From contig CAWDIV010000028.1 in assembly GCA_963802355.1 (NCBI GenBank), forward strand, positions 62,001 through 126,000: DNA of 64,000 bases, written 5' to 3'. The translations under genes were made by a program, and so were the position numbers. This DNA is from SG8-41 sp963802355 (GTDB lineage: Bacteria > Pseudomonadota > Gammaproteobacteria > Burkholderiales > SG8-41). The notes beneath the pieces were generated by a model. The model did not search any database. It was given only the letters and a program-made list of their open reading frames with translations, and was not told the DNA's origin. Below, piece by piece: positions 1-6,869 of the stretch (position 1 is its first letter; the number at the start of each line of letters is the position of its first letter).

Positions 1-1
1 G

Positions 2-523
2 ATCGCGGTGTCCATCCTCTACATGGCGCTCGAGAACATCGTCGGCAGCAGCGTGCGGCGGCGCTGGATCATAGCTTTCGCGTTCGGCCTGGTGCACGGC
101 TTCGGCTTCTCGTTCGCGCTGCAGGAGACGCTGCAGTTCGCGGGGTCGCACCTCGTGACTTCGCTCCTGGCGTTCAACGTCGGCGTTGAGCTCGGGCAGC
201 TCCTCGTGCTGTTGCTGCTCGTGCCGCTTCTCGAGTTGCTGTTCCGTTACGCCGTTCCCGAGCGCATGGGTATCATCATCGTGTCGGCTTTCGTCGCGCA
301 CACAGCCTGGCACTGGATGCTCGAGCGCTACGAAACTCTCAAGAAATTCCCGATTCCGGCGCTCGATGCCGCGACGCTGGCAAGCGCCATGCGCTGGTTG
401 ATGGCAGCACTTGTGCTGGCGGGACTCGTGTGGCTCGCCGCCAGCGTGCTGCGGCGGGTAAACACGCCGCAGCACAAGGAGGAAGGAGAAAGGAGGAAGG
501 AGAAAGTGGAAATCGGCAGCTAG
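2..523 (+). CDS. HupE/UreJ-type membrane protein, C-terminal part
   Basis: The window opens inside this gene: the frame is open from base 2 and the N-terminal part lies upstream. About 170 residues are visible, with at least four hydrophobic segments. Motifs HGFGFSFAL (near residue 30) and FNVGVELGQL (near residue 57) fit the HupE/UreJ_2 family (PF13795) of integral membrane proteins. Members are often linked to nickel or cobalt supply, but the substrate here cannot be told. The last ~17 residues (after NTPQH) are almost only Lys, Glu and Arg because they are encoded by an AAGGAGGAAGGAG-type repeat tract. The native stop codon has probably been lost into repeat DNA, which would make the tail non-native. 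Confidence 0.75.
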   Translation: MAVSILYMALENIVGSSVRRRWIIAFAFGLVHGFGFSFALQETLQFAGSHLVTSLLAFNVGVELGQLLVLLLLVPLLELLFRYAVPERMGIIIVSAFVAHTAWHWMLERYETLKKFPIPALDAATLASAMRWLMAALVLAGLVWLAASVLRRVNTPQHKEEGERRKEKVEIGS

Positions 524-562
524 TCGCTTTCGCCTTTCGCCTTCGCCTTTCGCCTTCTGATA
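477..562. repeat. Purine/pyrimidine low-complexity tract
   Basis: A run of AAGGAGGAAGGAG on the + strand is followed by CTTTCGCCTTTCGCC repeats, which are its approximate reverse complement, so the tract can fold back on itself. It covers the end of the HupE-like gene and the spacer before the next gene. The same GGCGAAAGG/CCTTTCGCC words recur at 2266-2335, 2692-2735 and 39744-39780. Confidence 0.8.
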
Positions 563-595
563 GCCTGCTCAACTCGATTACCATTCAGTCACGCT

Positions 596-1327
596 ATGGC
601 AACTCAGGCACACACCCGCAACACGGTTATCACGATACTTACCTCCAACAGCTCGCTCACGGTACTGGACGCGCTGGCGCCGGCGTTCGAGCGCGCCAGC
701 GGTCACCGCTATGCGGTGAACGTAGCCTCAGCGAAAGTAATGCTCGGCCGCATTAAGGACGGCGAGACGGGGGATGTGGTGATCCTCGGCGCAGCCGCGC
801 TGGATGAACTGGTGGAGCTGGGCATAGTGGTAGCCGGCAGCCGCCGGCCCTTTGCCCGCTCCCGTGTCGGTATCGCCGTGCGCGCCGGTGCGCCCAAGCC
901 TGACGTCTCGTCGGTCGAGGCCTTCAAGCGCACGATGCTCGACGCCAGGTCGATCGCGCACACCGTGCACGGCGCGAGCGGCATGTACGTCCCGGTGCTG
1001 CTGGCACGCCTCGGCATCGCGGAGCAGATGAAGCCGAAAACCGTCACGCGCCAAGGCGGATATATCGGCGGGGTCGTCGCGGCGGGCGAAGCCGAGATCG
1101 CCATTCAGCAGATCGTCGAACTGCTGGCGGTACCCGGCATCGACGTCGTGGGACCGCTGCCCGACGACATACAAAAGGTATTCGAGACGGCGGCGGGGAT
1201 TTTTACGGCTTCGAAACAGCCGGCCGCAGCAGAAACGCTACTTGGTTACCTGCTGGCGCCGGACGCTGCCGGCGTGTTCGAGGAGAAGGGCCTCGAGCAG
1301 GTCAGTGCGGCCTCGTTACTCCCATAG
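596..1327 (+). CDS. ModA-like substrate-binding domain protein
   Basis: The 243-residue product resembles the molybdate/sulfate-type periplasmic binding protein fold (PBP type 2, ModA-like). The LTSNSSLTVLDALAPAFE opening, the GETGDVVILG segment (about residue 57) and the AAGEAEIAIQQI segment (about residue 165) occupy the places of the usual ligand-loop blocks. There is no signal peptide: the N terminus (MATQAHTRNTVITIL) runs straight into the first beta strand, so as annotated the protein would be cytosolic or exported by an unrecognised route. No ModB/ModC transport partners lie nearby. The ATG at 596 has no strong ribosome site. It may be a catabolic or regulatory ligand sensor, and its ligand is unknown. 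Confidence 0.7.
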   Translation: MATQAHTRNTVITILTSNSSLTVLDALAPAFERASGHRYAVNVASAKVMLGRIKDGETGDVVILGAAALDELVELGIVVAGSRRPFARSRVGIAVRAGAPKPDVSSVEAFKRTMLDARSIAHTVHGASGMYVPVLLARLGIAEQMKPKTVTRQGGYIGGVVAAGEAEIAIQQIVELLAVPGIDVVGPLPDDIQKVFETAAGIFTASKQPAAAETLLGYLLAPDAAGVFEEKGLEQVSAASLLP

Positions 1328-1393
1328 GGTTTCTCACCCAACAGCGGCGTCTGAAAGATTCACGCGAGACTCCATTTTTCCGTGTCGGCCGCT

Positions 1394-1840
1394 CTGCGCG
1401 TCACCGGGGGTCAGATCCCCAACACGAGGCGTTGGGCGCGTCGTAGGGCGGAAGAGGGACCCTCTGGGATGCGCCCGGACTCGGTCTCTCGAAGAGTGGT
1501 GCGGGAAGGGGCGCGGAAGGCCGCAAACGAGATCTCATTCCGGGTCGCCACGCGGCCACTCCGCACCAAGCTTGCGCCCACCGGAGAGCGGCCGCACCCG
1601 GAGACGCGCATGGATCGGCATCAGAACGACGCGCCTTGATCGGCTCCACGGTCGCATCCCCGTGAACGGGCGCGTCGAGGGGCGGAAGAGGACCCTCTGG
1701 GACTGACCCCCGGCGGCGCGCTGGATCGGCATGTGTGCACGACGCGCCATTGATCGGCTGCACGGTCGCATCCCGCAAGCGGGTCCCTGCTCCACGTTCC
1801 GCCGATCCCTCTTCCGCCCCTCGACGCGCCCCATCACGCC
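1394..1840. repeat. Complex interspersed repeat block, GGGGTCAGATCCC family
   Basis: This roughly 450-bp spacer has no credible gene. It contains several copies of a module with the words CACCGGGGGTCAGATCCC, AGAGGGTCCCTCTTCCGCC and CCTCGACGCGCCC in both orientations. Bases about 1612-1810 are a near-identical reverse complement of about 48268-48465 (roughly 95% by eye over ~200 bp). Short ORFs over this block follow the repeat and are treated as spurious. Confidence 0.85.
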
Positions 1841-2313
1841 GTTCGCTCCTTGAGCGACTTCCAGGTGGACGTAGCGTAGGCGATTAGCTCGCCTTTGTCG
1901 TCCACCAACTCGGAGCGCAGGTAGGAGATGCTGCGGCCATGTCGCAGAAACCGGCCGGTGGCGATAACTTTGCCCGATCGGGCAGCCTTGACGTACTGAA
2001 CCTTGATCTCCAGTGTGGTGCCCGGGCCGCTCGTCTTATACAGCAGATGGCCCATGGAGATATCCAGCGCGAAGGCGATGACGCCGCCGTGCAGGCCGCC
2101 CTGCGGATTGAACATGAAGTCCTTGAGATCGAACGTAATCCGGCACGCGTCTTCGAGATACTCGAACTCCATGCCAAACAAGCGCGTCAGGAAGAATTTC
2201 CCGAAGTCCTGCTCGTAGCTGGCGAGCGCGTTGTCAAACGCAAGCCTGGTGGCCGCCTCGTCTATCCTTCCCTTTTCGCCCTCGTCCTTCCGTCTTCCGC
2301 CTTCCGCCTTCAT
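1834..2313 (-). CDS. PaaI/hotdog-fold thioesterase
   Basis: This is a hotdog-fold acyl-CoA thioesterase-like protein of the PaaI/4HBT type. The family signature is visible: NPQGGLHGGVIAFALDISMG (about residues 76-95), where the HGG turn and following Asp are the usual active-site region, then TTLEIKVQYVKAAR for the substrate-channel strand. The only ATG upstream of the conserved core is at 2313 and lies inside a GATGAAGGCGGAAGG repeat tract. The first ~15 residues (MKAEGGRRKDEGEKG) are therefore repeat-derived, and the product is about 159 residues. It lies 23 bases downstream of the DUF1330 gene on the same strand and may be co-transcribed with it. A role in releasing CoA from aromatic or fatty acyl thioesters is inferred from the family. 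Confidence 0.8.
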   Translation of the reverse strand: MKAEGGRRKDEGEKGRIDEAATRLAFDNALASYEQDFGKFFLTRLFGMEFEYLEDACRITFDLKDFMFNPQGGLHGGVIAFALDISMGHLLYKTSGPGTTLEIKVQYVKAARSGKVIATGRFLRHGRSISYLRSELVDDKGELIAYATSTWKSLKERTA

Positions 2314-2335
2314 CCTTTCGCCTTTCGCCTTGCCT
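2266..2335. repeat. CCTTTCGCC/CTTCCGCCTT repeat tract
   Basis: Pyrimidine-rich words (CGTCTTCCGCCTTCCGCC, CCTTTCGCCTTTCGCC) fill the space between the DUF1330 and thioesterase genes and supply the start codon of the thioesterase. Confidence 0.75.
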
Positions 2336-2336
2336 G

Positions 2337-2630
2337 TCAGACTCCTTCGACGATCCGTAGGTCGCGCTCGACGGCGTCCTTCCCGAGCGCCTTCAATGCC
2401 TCCTGGTAAGCCGCGCCGTCGTGCGCCGCGATCGCCTTCTCCGTGCTCTCGAATTCGATCACGACCACGCGCTGATTGAGCCCCGCCTCGTAGGTCTTCA
2501 CCGCTCCGCCCCTCGCGAGAAACTTTCCCCCTGCGGCTTGAATCGCCGGTCCCGCCAGCTTCGCATACGCCGCCAGCGCTTCCGGGTTCTTGATCGAGCG
2601 ATAGAACGCGATCCAGTATGCTTTTGCCAT
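2337..2630 (-). CDS. DUF1330 family protein
   Basis: A 97-residue protein matching the DUF1330 family (ferredoxin-like alpha/beta barrel fold). It opens with MAKAYWIAFYRSIKNPEAL and ends with a short beta strand. The RVVVIEFES block (about residues 54-62) and the following DGAAYQEALK segment are typical. The ATG at 2630 is preceded by AAGGGGG at usual spacing. Members are small cytosolic proteins of unproven function, often dimeric. It is followed by the PaaI-like thioesterase on the same strand. Confidence 0.85.
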   Translation of the reverse strand: MAKAYWIAFYRSIKNPEALAAYAKLAGPAIQAAGGKFLARGGAVKTYEAGLNQRVVVIEFESTEKAIAAHDGAAYQEALKALGKDAVERDLRIVEGV

Positions 2631-2691
2631 GGAACCCCCTTGGTGATTGGTGACTCGTGCTCTGGCGCACGATTCTACAACGGCGGGCTTC

Positions 2692-2735
2692 CCTCCTTCC
2701 GCCTTTCGCCTTTCGCCTTTCGCCTTGTTCTTATG
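2692..2735. repeat. CCTTTCGCC repeat tract
   Basis: Three to four copies of a CCTTTCGCC unit lie between the divergent DUF1330 and FKBP genes. Confidence 0.75.
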
Positions 2736-2799
2736 CGCTCTGATGTTAGCATCGCTCTTTAGCGCAGCATGCCGGCGCGTCCATCAGGAAAGGATGACC

Positions 2800-3141
2800 A
2801 TGTCCACCACCACACCCAGCGGTCTCATCATCGAGGAAGTCGTCGTCGGCGACGGGGCTCAAGCCGCCTCCGGCCAGCAGGTCAAGGTGCACTACACCGG
2901 CTGGCTCACCAACGGCACGAAGTTCGACTCGAGCAAGGATCGCAACGATCCTTTCGTCTTTCCCCTGGGCGCGGGCCGCGTCATCAAGGGCTGGGACGAG
3001 GGCGTGCAAGGCATGAAGGTGGGCGGCAAGCGCAAGCTCACCATCCCGCCCGCGCTCGGCTACGGAGCACGGGGCGCCGGCGGCGCCATTCCACCGAACG
3101 CGACGCTCGTGTTCGAGGTGGAGCTGCTGGGGGTGGGATGA
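2800..3141 (+). CDS. FKBP-type peptidyl-prolyl isomerase
   Basis: A single-domain FKBP of 113 residues that catalyses cis-trans isomerisation of prolyl bonds. FKBP hallmarks are all visible: VHYTGWLTNGTKFDSS (residues ~30-45), FPLGAGRVIKGWDEGVQGMK (~52-71), and GYGARGAGGAIPPNATLVFE (~86-105). There is no signal peptide, so it is cytosolic. Two ATGs are available (2794 and 2800); the second is chosen because AGGAAAGG lies six bases before it. The gene ends at the edge of a GATGAGG repeat tract. Confidence 0.93.
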   Translation: MSTTTPSGLIIEEVVVGDGAQAASGQQVKVHYTGWLTNGTKFDSSKDRNDPFVFPLGAGRVIKGWDEGVQGMKVGGKRKLTIPPALGYGARGAGGAIPPNATLVFEVELLGVG

Positions 3142-3187
3142 GGGATGAAGGATGAGGCATGAGGGATGAGGGATGAAGAAAGAGTGA
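3135..3187. repeat. GGGATGAGGGATGAAGG tract
   Basis: Seven-base GATGAGG-type units are repeated immediately after the FKBP stop codon. This is the same family as tracts at 13704-13895, 29970-30040 and others. Confidence 0.8.
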
Positions 3188-3268
3188 AAGTCTCAGCTGT
3201 AATAGTCGCAACTTGACCTGACAGGCAGTATCCGCTTCTGGGCGGGACTTTGAAGGGCGTGCGACGGC

Positions 3269-4315
3269 TCAGCGCCGCATCTTCTTTTTAGACCGACCTT
3301 CGGCCCGCGCCAGCGCTCGGATTGAGTTCGGCACAGGATGCCCGACCGCGAGCAGCATCTGAAGCAGCTGGTGAGCAGTGGTGTGGATCAGCGACTCGTC
3401 GGTGATTGACCGTACGTACGCGCGCCAATGCACCCGGACAAAACGCGCGAGTCGGCCAATGTCGTCTTGCGGCCACCCGCGCCTACGCGGGTCATAGCGG
3501 AGAATGAGCAGGTCCGCCAAGTTGGATGGTGGCGCGACGCCGTCACGGATCACCAAGAATGTCGGGCGATTTGCGCCGTGGGCGAGTCCGACTTCGTTCG
3601 CGACGTTGAGATTCCCGGCCGACAGCTCGGCCACGACGCCGGCGGCGCGGGCAATCAGCGGCGCGATGAACGGGTAGTACTCCTCCTCGCCGAGACCGCC
3701 CCAAGCGCGGATGGCGCGGAAGCCGGCCTGCTGCAATGCCGGCCGGTACCAGTGCGCGTAGTAGTCGGCATACGGCCGTTTGAAAGGCATCGCGATGAAG
3801 CAAGTATCGACTTCGGCGGGAAGAGGCTGCAGCAGATCCGTCAGCAGGAGATACGCCTGCGAAACGAGTCCGGAGAGATCGCGCGCACGCATTGCCCGAG
3901 ACAGGTCGCCGACGAAACCATCGAACGCCTGCGGACCGAGCCCGAAATCGGTTAGCACCGGCTGCCAACGTTTACGCAGCATCGATCGCAGCTTGCGGGA
4001 AGTTCCAACGTAGCCGCCGGCGAGAAGCACCGCCATCGCACCGACGCCGCAGATCGCGTGCAGGTCGCGATCGCGCGACCGCAGCTCGGGCATAAGCGCG
4101 GCCATCAACGGCTGGTAGCCGGCGACGAATGCCGCGTGCTGGCTGGGGAGGCGAATACCGATCTCGATCTCGTCGAGAAACTCGTGGACGCGCTGTCTGA
4201 TCGCACCGTAGCGATCGGCCCCGAGCGCCTGCTGCGCCCCGCCGAGAAAGGCGCCGAGGCAGAACCCGTTGAAACGGGCGTACAGAGGGCTAAGTCTCGG
4301 TATTGCGAGCGGCAA
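3269..4315 (-). CDS. TIR-like / nucleoside deoxyribosyltransferase-like domain protein
   Basis: The frame runs from 4540, but the first ~75 codons look non-coding. A TTG start at 4315 giving ~348 residues is my choice and is not certain. The C-terminal half holds a domain with DTCFIAMPFKRPY, then GLGEEEYYPFIAPLIARA, then VVAELSAGNLNVANEVGLAH. This layout (AMPF near the first strand, N-x-NV-xx-E-x-G-AH near the end) is that of TIR-like and nucleoside 2-deoxyribosyltransferase-like domains, many of which are NAD- or nucleotide-handling effectors in antiphage systems; the Glu in NVANEVG would be the catalytic candidate. The ~190-residue N-terminal part has a hydrophobic stretch (AICGVGAMAVLLAGGYVG) and is unrecognised. 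It sits divergently from a recombinase remnant. A defence role is inferred, not shown. Confidence 0.6.
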   Translation of the reverse strand: MPLAIPRLSPLYARFNGFCLGAFLGGAQQALGADRYGAIRQRVHEFLDEIEIGIRLPSQHAAFVAGYQPLMAALMPELRSRDRDLHAICGVGAMAVLLAGGYVGTSRKLRSMLRKRWQPVLTDFGLGPQAFDGFVGDLSRAMRARDLSGLVSQAYLLLTDLLQPLPAEVDTCFIAMPFKRPYADYYAHWYRPALQQAGFRAIRAWGGLGEEEYYPFIAPLIARAAGVVAELSAGNLNVANEVGLAHGANRPTFLVIRDGVAPPSNLADLLILRYDPRRRGWPQDDIGRLARFVRVHWRAYVRSITDESLIHTTAHQLLQMLLAVGHPVPNSIRALARAEGRSKKKMRR

Positions 4316-4468
4316 ATTGGAACTCCGTGACGGTGAGTGCCACGGAGCGTCTATTTTGAGGTCCCCACGGCGGTATTGCCAGGTGGAGTTAACCCCGCGC
4401 GAGCGTGGTGCTGTGTCAGCGTGTAGTCGCGGGGGCCGTCCCCGCGATTGCCGTGAAGGAGACACAGC

Positions 4469-4660
4469 ATGAGCCCGTTGCGGAAGCGGATGGAGGACGA
4501 TCTGGTGATGCGGGGGATGTCCCGCGTACGCTCGAGTCATACACGGGGGCGGTCGCCGCGCTGGCGAAGTATTACGGGCGCAGCCCCGATCGGATCAGCG
4601 CGCAGGAGGCAGCGTTACTTGCTGCATCTGATCCAGGAGCGCCGTTATGACCCCGGTTCT
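4469..4660 (+). pseudogene. Tyrosine recombinase N-terminal remnant
   Basis: An ATG with GAAGGAG nine bases upstream starts MSPLRKRMEDDLVMRGMS. One base later in frame the match continues as RTLESYTGAVAALAKYYGRS and SPDRISAQE, and after another shift as QRYLLHLIQERR. Joined together, these are the SAM-like core-binding N-terminal domain of a phage-type integrase (the kind often found next to IS91-like elements). The catalytic domain is absent: homology stops near 4660. The two frameshifts and the truncation make it a dead relic. It lies just upstream of the integron cassette but does not look like an IntI. Confidence 0.7.
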
Positions 4661-4890
4661 CCTCCGATCAGCACTGCCCGCGGAGCGCGCCCTCGCAGCA
4701 CGTTCCCGCTCTCGCTCGCCCCGACGCTGCGCGTTGACCCGTTTCAGCCCATCTGCCATAGTCAGACCCATCATCATCGGTCCGCCGACACTGATACCGA
4801 GCCTCCAATGCATCGCGCCGTCAGTGTCTCCTGCTGGCCCCACTGCCCTCTGGCGCGCCTCGGGCTCTTTCAAATTCCAAACACCGTCGC
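4661..4890. other. Spacer without recognisable gene
   Basis: Between the recombinase remnant and the first possible attC there is no ORF with recognisable content on either strand. It may be the body of a decayed earlier cassette, but nothing in it can be identified. Confidence 0.4.
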
Positions 4891-4961
4891 ATTGAATCCA
4901 GCGGTTCAACTTGTTTTATCCAACATGCTGTCGCAGTCCGATAAAACTCGAATCGTTAGGC
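4891..4961 (+). other. Degenerate integron attC site (upstream)
   Basis: The segment ends with a core site GTTAGGC (4955-4961), matching GTTRRRY. The arms around 4901-4920 (GGTTCAACTTGTTTTAT) and 4941-4954 (ATAAAACTCGAATC) pair imperfectly, as attC L arms do. The left core is not clear. It would mark the end of a lost upstream cassette and the beginning of the DUF2938 cassette. Confidence 0.5.
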
Positions 4962-4986
4962 ACGAACATCCATATCGACGCAGACT

Positions 4987-5496
4987 GTGAGCACTGAATC
5001 CACGTACTTCTTGTGCGCGGTTCTCGTTGGCCTTGGCGCAACTCTGTTCATGGACGCTTGGGCGCTGTTCCTGAAGCGCGCGTTCGGCGTTCCGTCGGCC
5101 AACTATTGTCTGGTCGGGCGCTGGCTTCGCCATATGCCCGAAGGTACCTTCATGCATACGAGCATCGCCGCTGCTCCACAAAAAAGTTCCGAGTGCGCGG
5201 TGGGCTGGATCGCCCACTATGTCGTTGGTACCGTATACGCACTCGTGCTCGTCGCTTTTGTTTCAGGTAGCTGGCTCGCCCGGCCAACCTTCTTGCCTGC
5301 CCTGCTTTTCGGCATTGGCAGTGTAGTGGTGCCGTACCTAATCATGCAGCCATCATTCGGACTCGGTATTGCCGCGTCAAGAACGCCCAATCCAACGCAG
5401 GCTAGGCTGCGAAGCCTTATGGCGCACACTTCCTTTGGAGTCGGGCTCTATGTATGTGCTGTTGGCGTAAGCTACTTGCTGCGGGTTCATGCCTAA
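4987..5496 (+). CDS. DUF2938 membrane protein carried on an integron cassette
   Basis: A 169-residue integral membrane protein of the DUF2938 family with about four hydrophobic helices. Conserved-looking blocks are GATLFMDAWALFLKRAFGV (residues ~17-35), NYCLVGRW (~39-46) and PYLIMQPSFGLGIAASRTPN (~117-136). Function is unknown. The start is GTG at 4987, and no strong ribosome site is visible. The stop TAA (5494-5496) is part of the attC core GCCTAAC, a packing typical of cassette genes. Base composition is visibly less GC-rich than neighbours. The cassette is 4956-5574: it begins TTAGGC and its attC left core is the exact complement of that end. Confidence 0.85.
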   Translation: MSTESTYFLCAVLVGLGATLFMDAWALFLKRAFGVPSANYCLVGRWLRHMPEGTFMHTSIAAAPQKSSECAVGWIAHYVVGTVYALVLVAFVSGSWLARPTFLPALLFGIGSVVVPYLIMQPSFGLGIAASRTPNPTQARLRSLMAHTSFGVGLYVCAVGVSYLLRVHA

Positions 5497-5580
5497 CCCA
5501 GCGGTCAACCGGACGCGCCGATTGATGGCTCCTCCTTGGCGAGCGTTTATGCGACGCGCCGGTTACCTTGATCGTTAAAC
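5491..5580 (+). other. Integron attC recombination site
   Basis: The left core R'' is GCCTAAC (5491-5497) and the right core R' is GTTAAAC (5574-5580). Inner arms GGTCAACCGGACGCGCC (5503-5519) and GCGACGCGCCGGTTACC (5551-5567) are complementary, with an extrahelical C in GGTCAACC relative to GGTTACC. The R'' core complements the TTAGGC at the cassette start (4956-4961), as expected for a cassette that was once circular. Length is 90 bp. Confidence 0.85.
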
Positions 5581-5622
5581 GTCCGCTTTCCGAAAGCCTG
5601 ATCGACCGGTTTGGGTCCGTTT

Positions 5623-5766
5623 CTCGCCCGTTGCCTGATAGGGGCTGAGCGGCCAAGAGCAGTCGTTCGTCGGGATAAGTCCATTTTTGGCAAGACTCGC
5701 CGGTCTGCCGTCCTTGGCTTAAGCGAGCATAATAGGCGCGCCGCAGATTGTTGCGGGAGGGTGCCC
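5623..5766 (+). repeat. Upstream region shared by array members
   Basis: Words TCGCCCGTTGCCTGATAGG and CTTGGCTTAAGCGAGCATAAT recur upstream of other array members: CGCCCGTTGCCTGATAGG near 7892 and CTTGGCATAATCGAGCATAAT near 9241. This is probably the ancestral promoter/leader of the binding-protein genes, duplicated with them. Confidence 0.6.
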
Positions 5767-5877
5767 ATGGCGCGGCAAACCAAGTTCGAGCTGGTGGTGA
5801 ACCTGAAGATGGCGAAGGCGCTCGGCCTTGCGATCCCCCAGCCGTTCCTCATGCGCGCGGACCGGGTGATCGAGTGA
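5767..5877 (+). pseudogene. C-terminal fossil of a PF04392 binding protein
   Basis: A short frame starting at an ATG encodes MARQTKFELVVNLKMAKALG and ends ADRVIE, the exact C-terminal signature of the neighbouring array genes. The first ~290 residues are missing, so an internal deletion has joined the upstream leader to the last 35 codons. Its TGA overlaps the GTG start of the next gene in GTGA, showing the original operon-like linkage. Confidence 0.8.
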
Positions 5878-6869
5878 GGACTCGGCGCCGCGATCTGCTC
5901 GTCCTGCTCGGTGCTGCCGCGCTCTCGCCGCGCCTGGCTGTCGCCCAAGCGACACCGCCGCCGGGAACGATGCGCCGTATAGGACTTCTTTCGGCGCACA
6001 CTGCTTCAGATACCGCGTCCTGGCACCAGGCATTCCGGCTCGGTCTCAGCGAACTCGGATGGGTCGAGAGAAAGAACATCAGCATCGAATACCGCTATTC
6101 GGACGGCAGGAGCGATCGTGTCCCTGACTTCGCAGCCGAACTCGTCCGTCTCAAGGTTGACGTTATTGTAGCTTCGGTGACTCCCGATGCACTCGCCGCT
6201 CAGAAAGCGACCAAGGCAATCCCCATCGTCGTCGTGGCCGCGGGTGACCCTGTTGCCATGCGGCTCGTTGAAAGCATGGCCAGGCCTGGCGGCAATATCA
6301 CGGGGCTGTCCCCGATGTCCATCGAGCTGGCCGGCAAGAGGCTGGAGGTGCTCAAGGAGATCGTCCCCAGGCTATCCCGGGTGGCTGTGCTCTGGAATCC
6401 GCAGAATCTCAGCTCCCCATTTGCCTGGAAAGAAATTCAGCTCTCGGCTCAGAAGCTGGAGCTGCAGATTCATTCGCTGGAGGTGCGGAACACCGACGAT
6501 TTCGCCAAAGCGTTCGAAGACGCGTCCAGGGCACGCGCCGGCGCGCTTTTCATCGTCCCTGACCCAGTGATCACGCCGAACGTGAAACGGATAGCGGGTC
6601 TCGCAGCAAAGGCACGCCTGCCGTCGATATTCCATATTTCCGAATACGCGGATGTTGGCGGGCTTGTGACCTACGGCCCAGACCGCGCCGACTTGTTCCG
6701 GCGCGCCGCGACGTTCGTCGACAAGATACTCAAAGGAGCCAAGCCCGGTGATCTGCCGATCGAGCAGCCGACGAAGTTCGAGCTGGTAGTGAACCTGAAA
6801 ACAGCCAAGGCACTGGGCATCACGATACCGCAGTCGGTCCGGTTTCGCGCCGATCGGGTGATCGAGTGA
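5874..6869 (+). CDS. PF04392 ABC transporter substrate-binding protein, copy A
   Basis: A 331-residue periplasmic binding protein of the ABC_sub_bind family (PF04392, formerly DUF534). The GTG at 5874 overlaps the previous stop by four bases and gives a twin-arginine-like/Sec signal peptide (VRTRRRDLLVLLGAAALSPR, cleavage near AVAQA). Family blocks follow: RRIGLLSAH, LSELGWVERKNISIEYRY, RLKVDVIVASVTPDALAAQ, MARPGGNITGLS, GLVTYGPDRADLFRRAATFV and the C-terminal ADRVIE. It would capture a small solute for an ABC importer, but no permease or ATPase gene is next to the array. The earlier in-frame ATG at 5748 reads through the fossil in the wrong frame and is rejected. Confidence 0.9.
   Translation: MRTRRRDLLVLLGAAALSPRLAVAQATPPPGTMRRIGLLSAHTASDTASWHQAFRLGLSELGWVERKNISIEYRYSDGRSDRVPDFAAELVRLKVDVIVASVTPDALAAQKATKAIPIVVVAAGDPVAMRLVESMARPGGNITGLSPMSIELAGKRLEVLKEIVPRLSRVAVLWNPQNLSSPFAWKEIQLSAQKLELQIHSLEVRNTDDFAKAFEDASRARAGALFIVPDPVITPNVKRIAGLAAKARLPSIFHISEYADVGGLVTYGPDRADLFRRAATFVDKILKGAKPGDLPIEQPTKFELVVNLKTAKALGITIPQSVRFRADRVIE

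Noticed and set aside
1242..1840. Several overlapping 65-155 codon frames in the repeat block
   Set aside because: They are translations of the interspersed repeat and recur in the copy at 48265-48545.
4595..4909. 104-codon minus-strand frame across the space before the cassette
   Set aside because: Composition is poor for coding (runs of Arg/Glu), direction is opposite to the cassette and no motif is seen.
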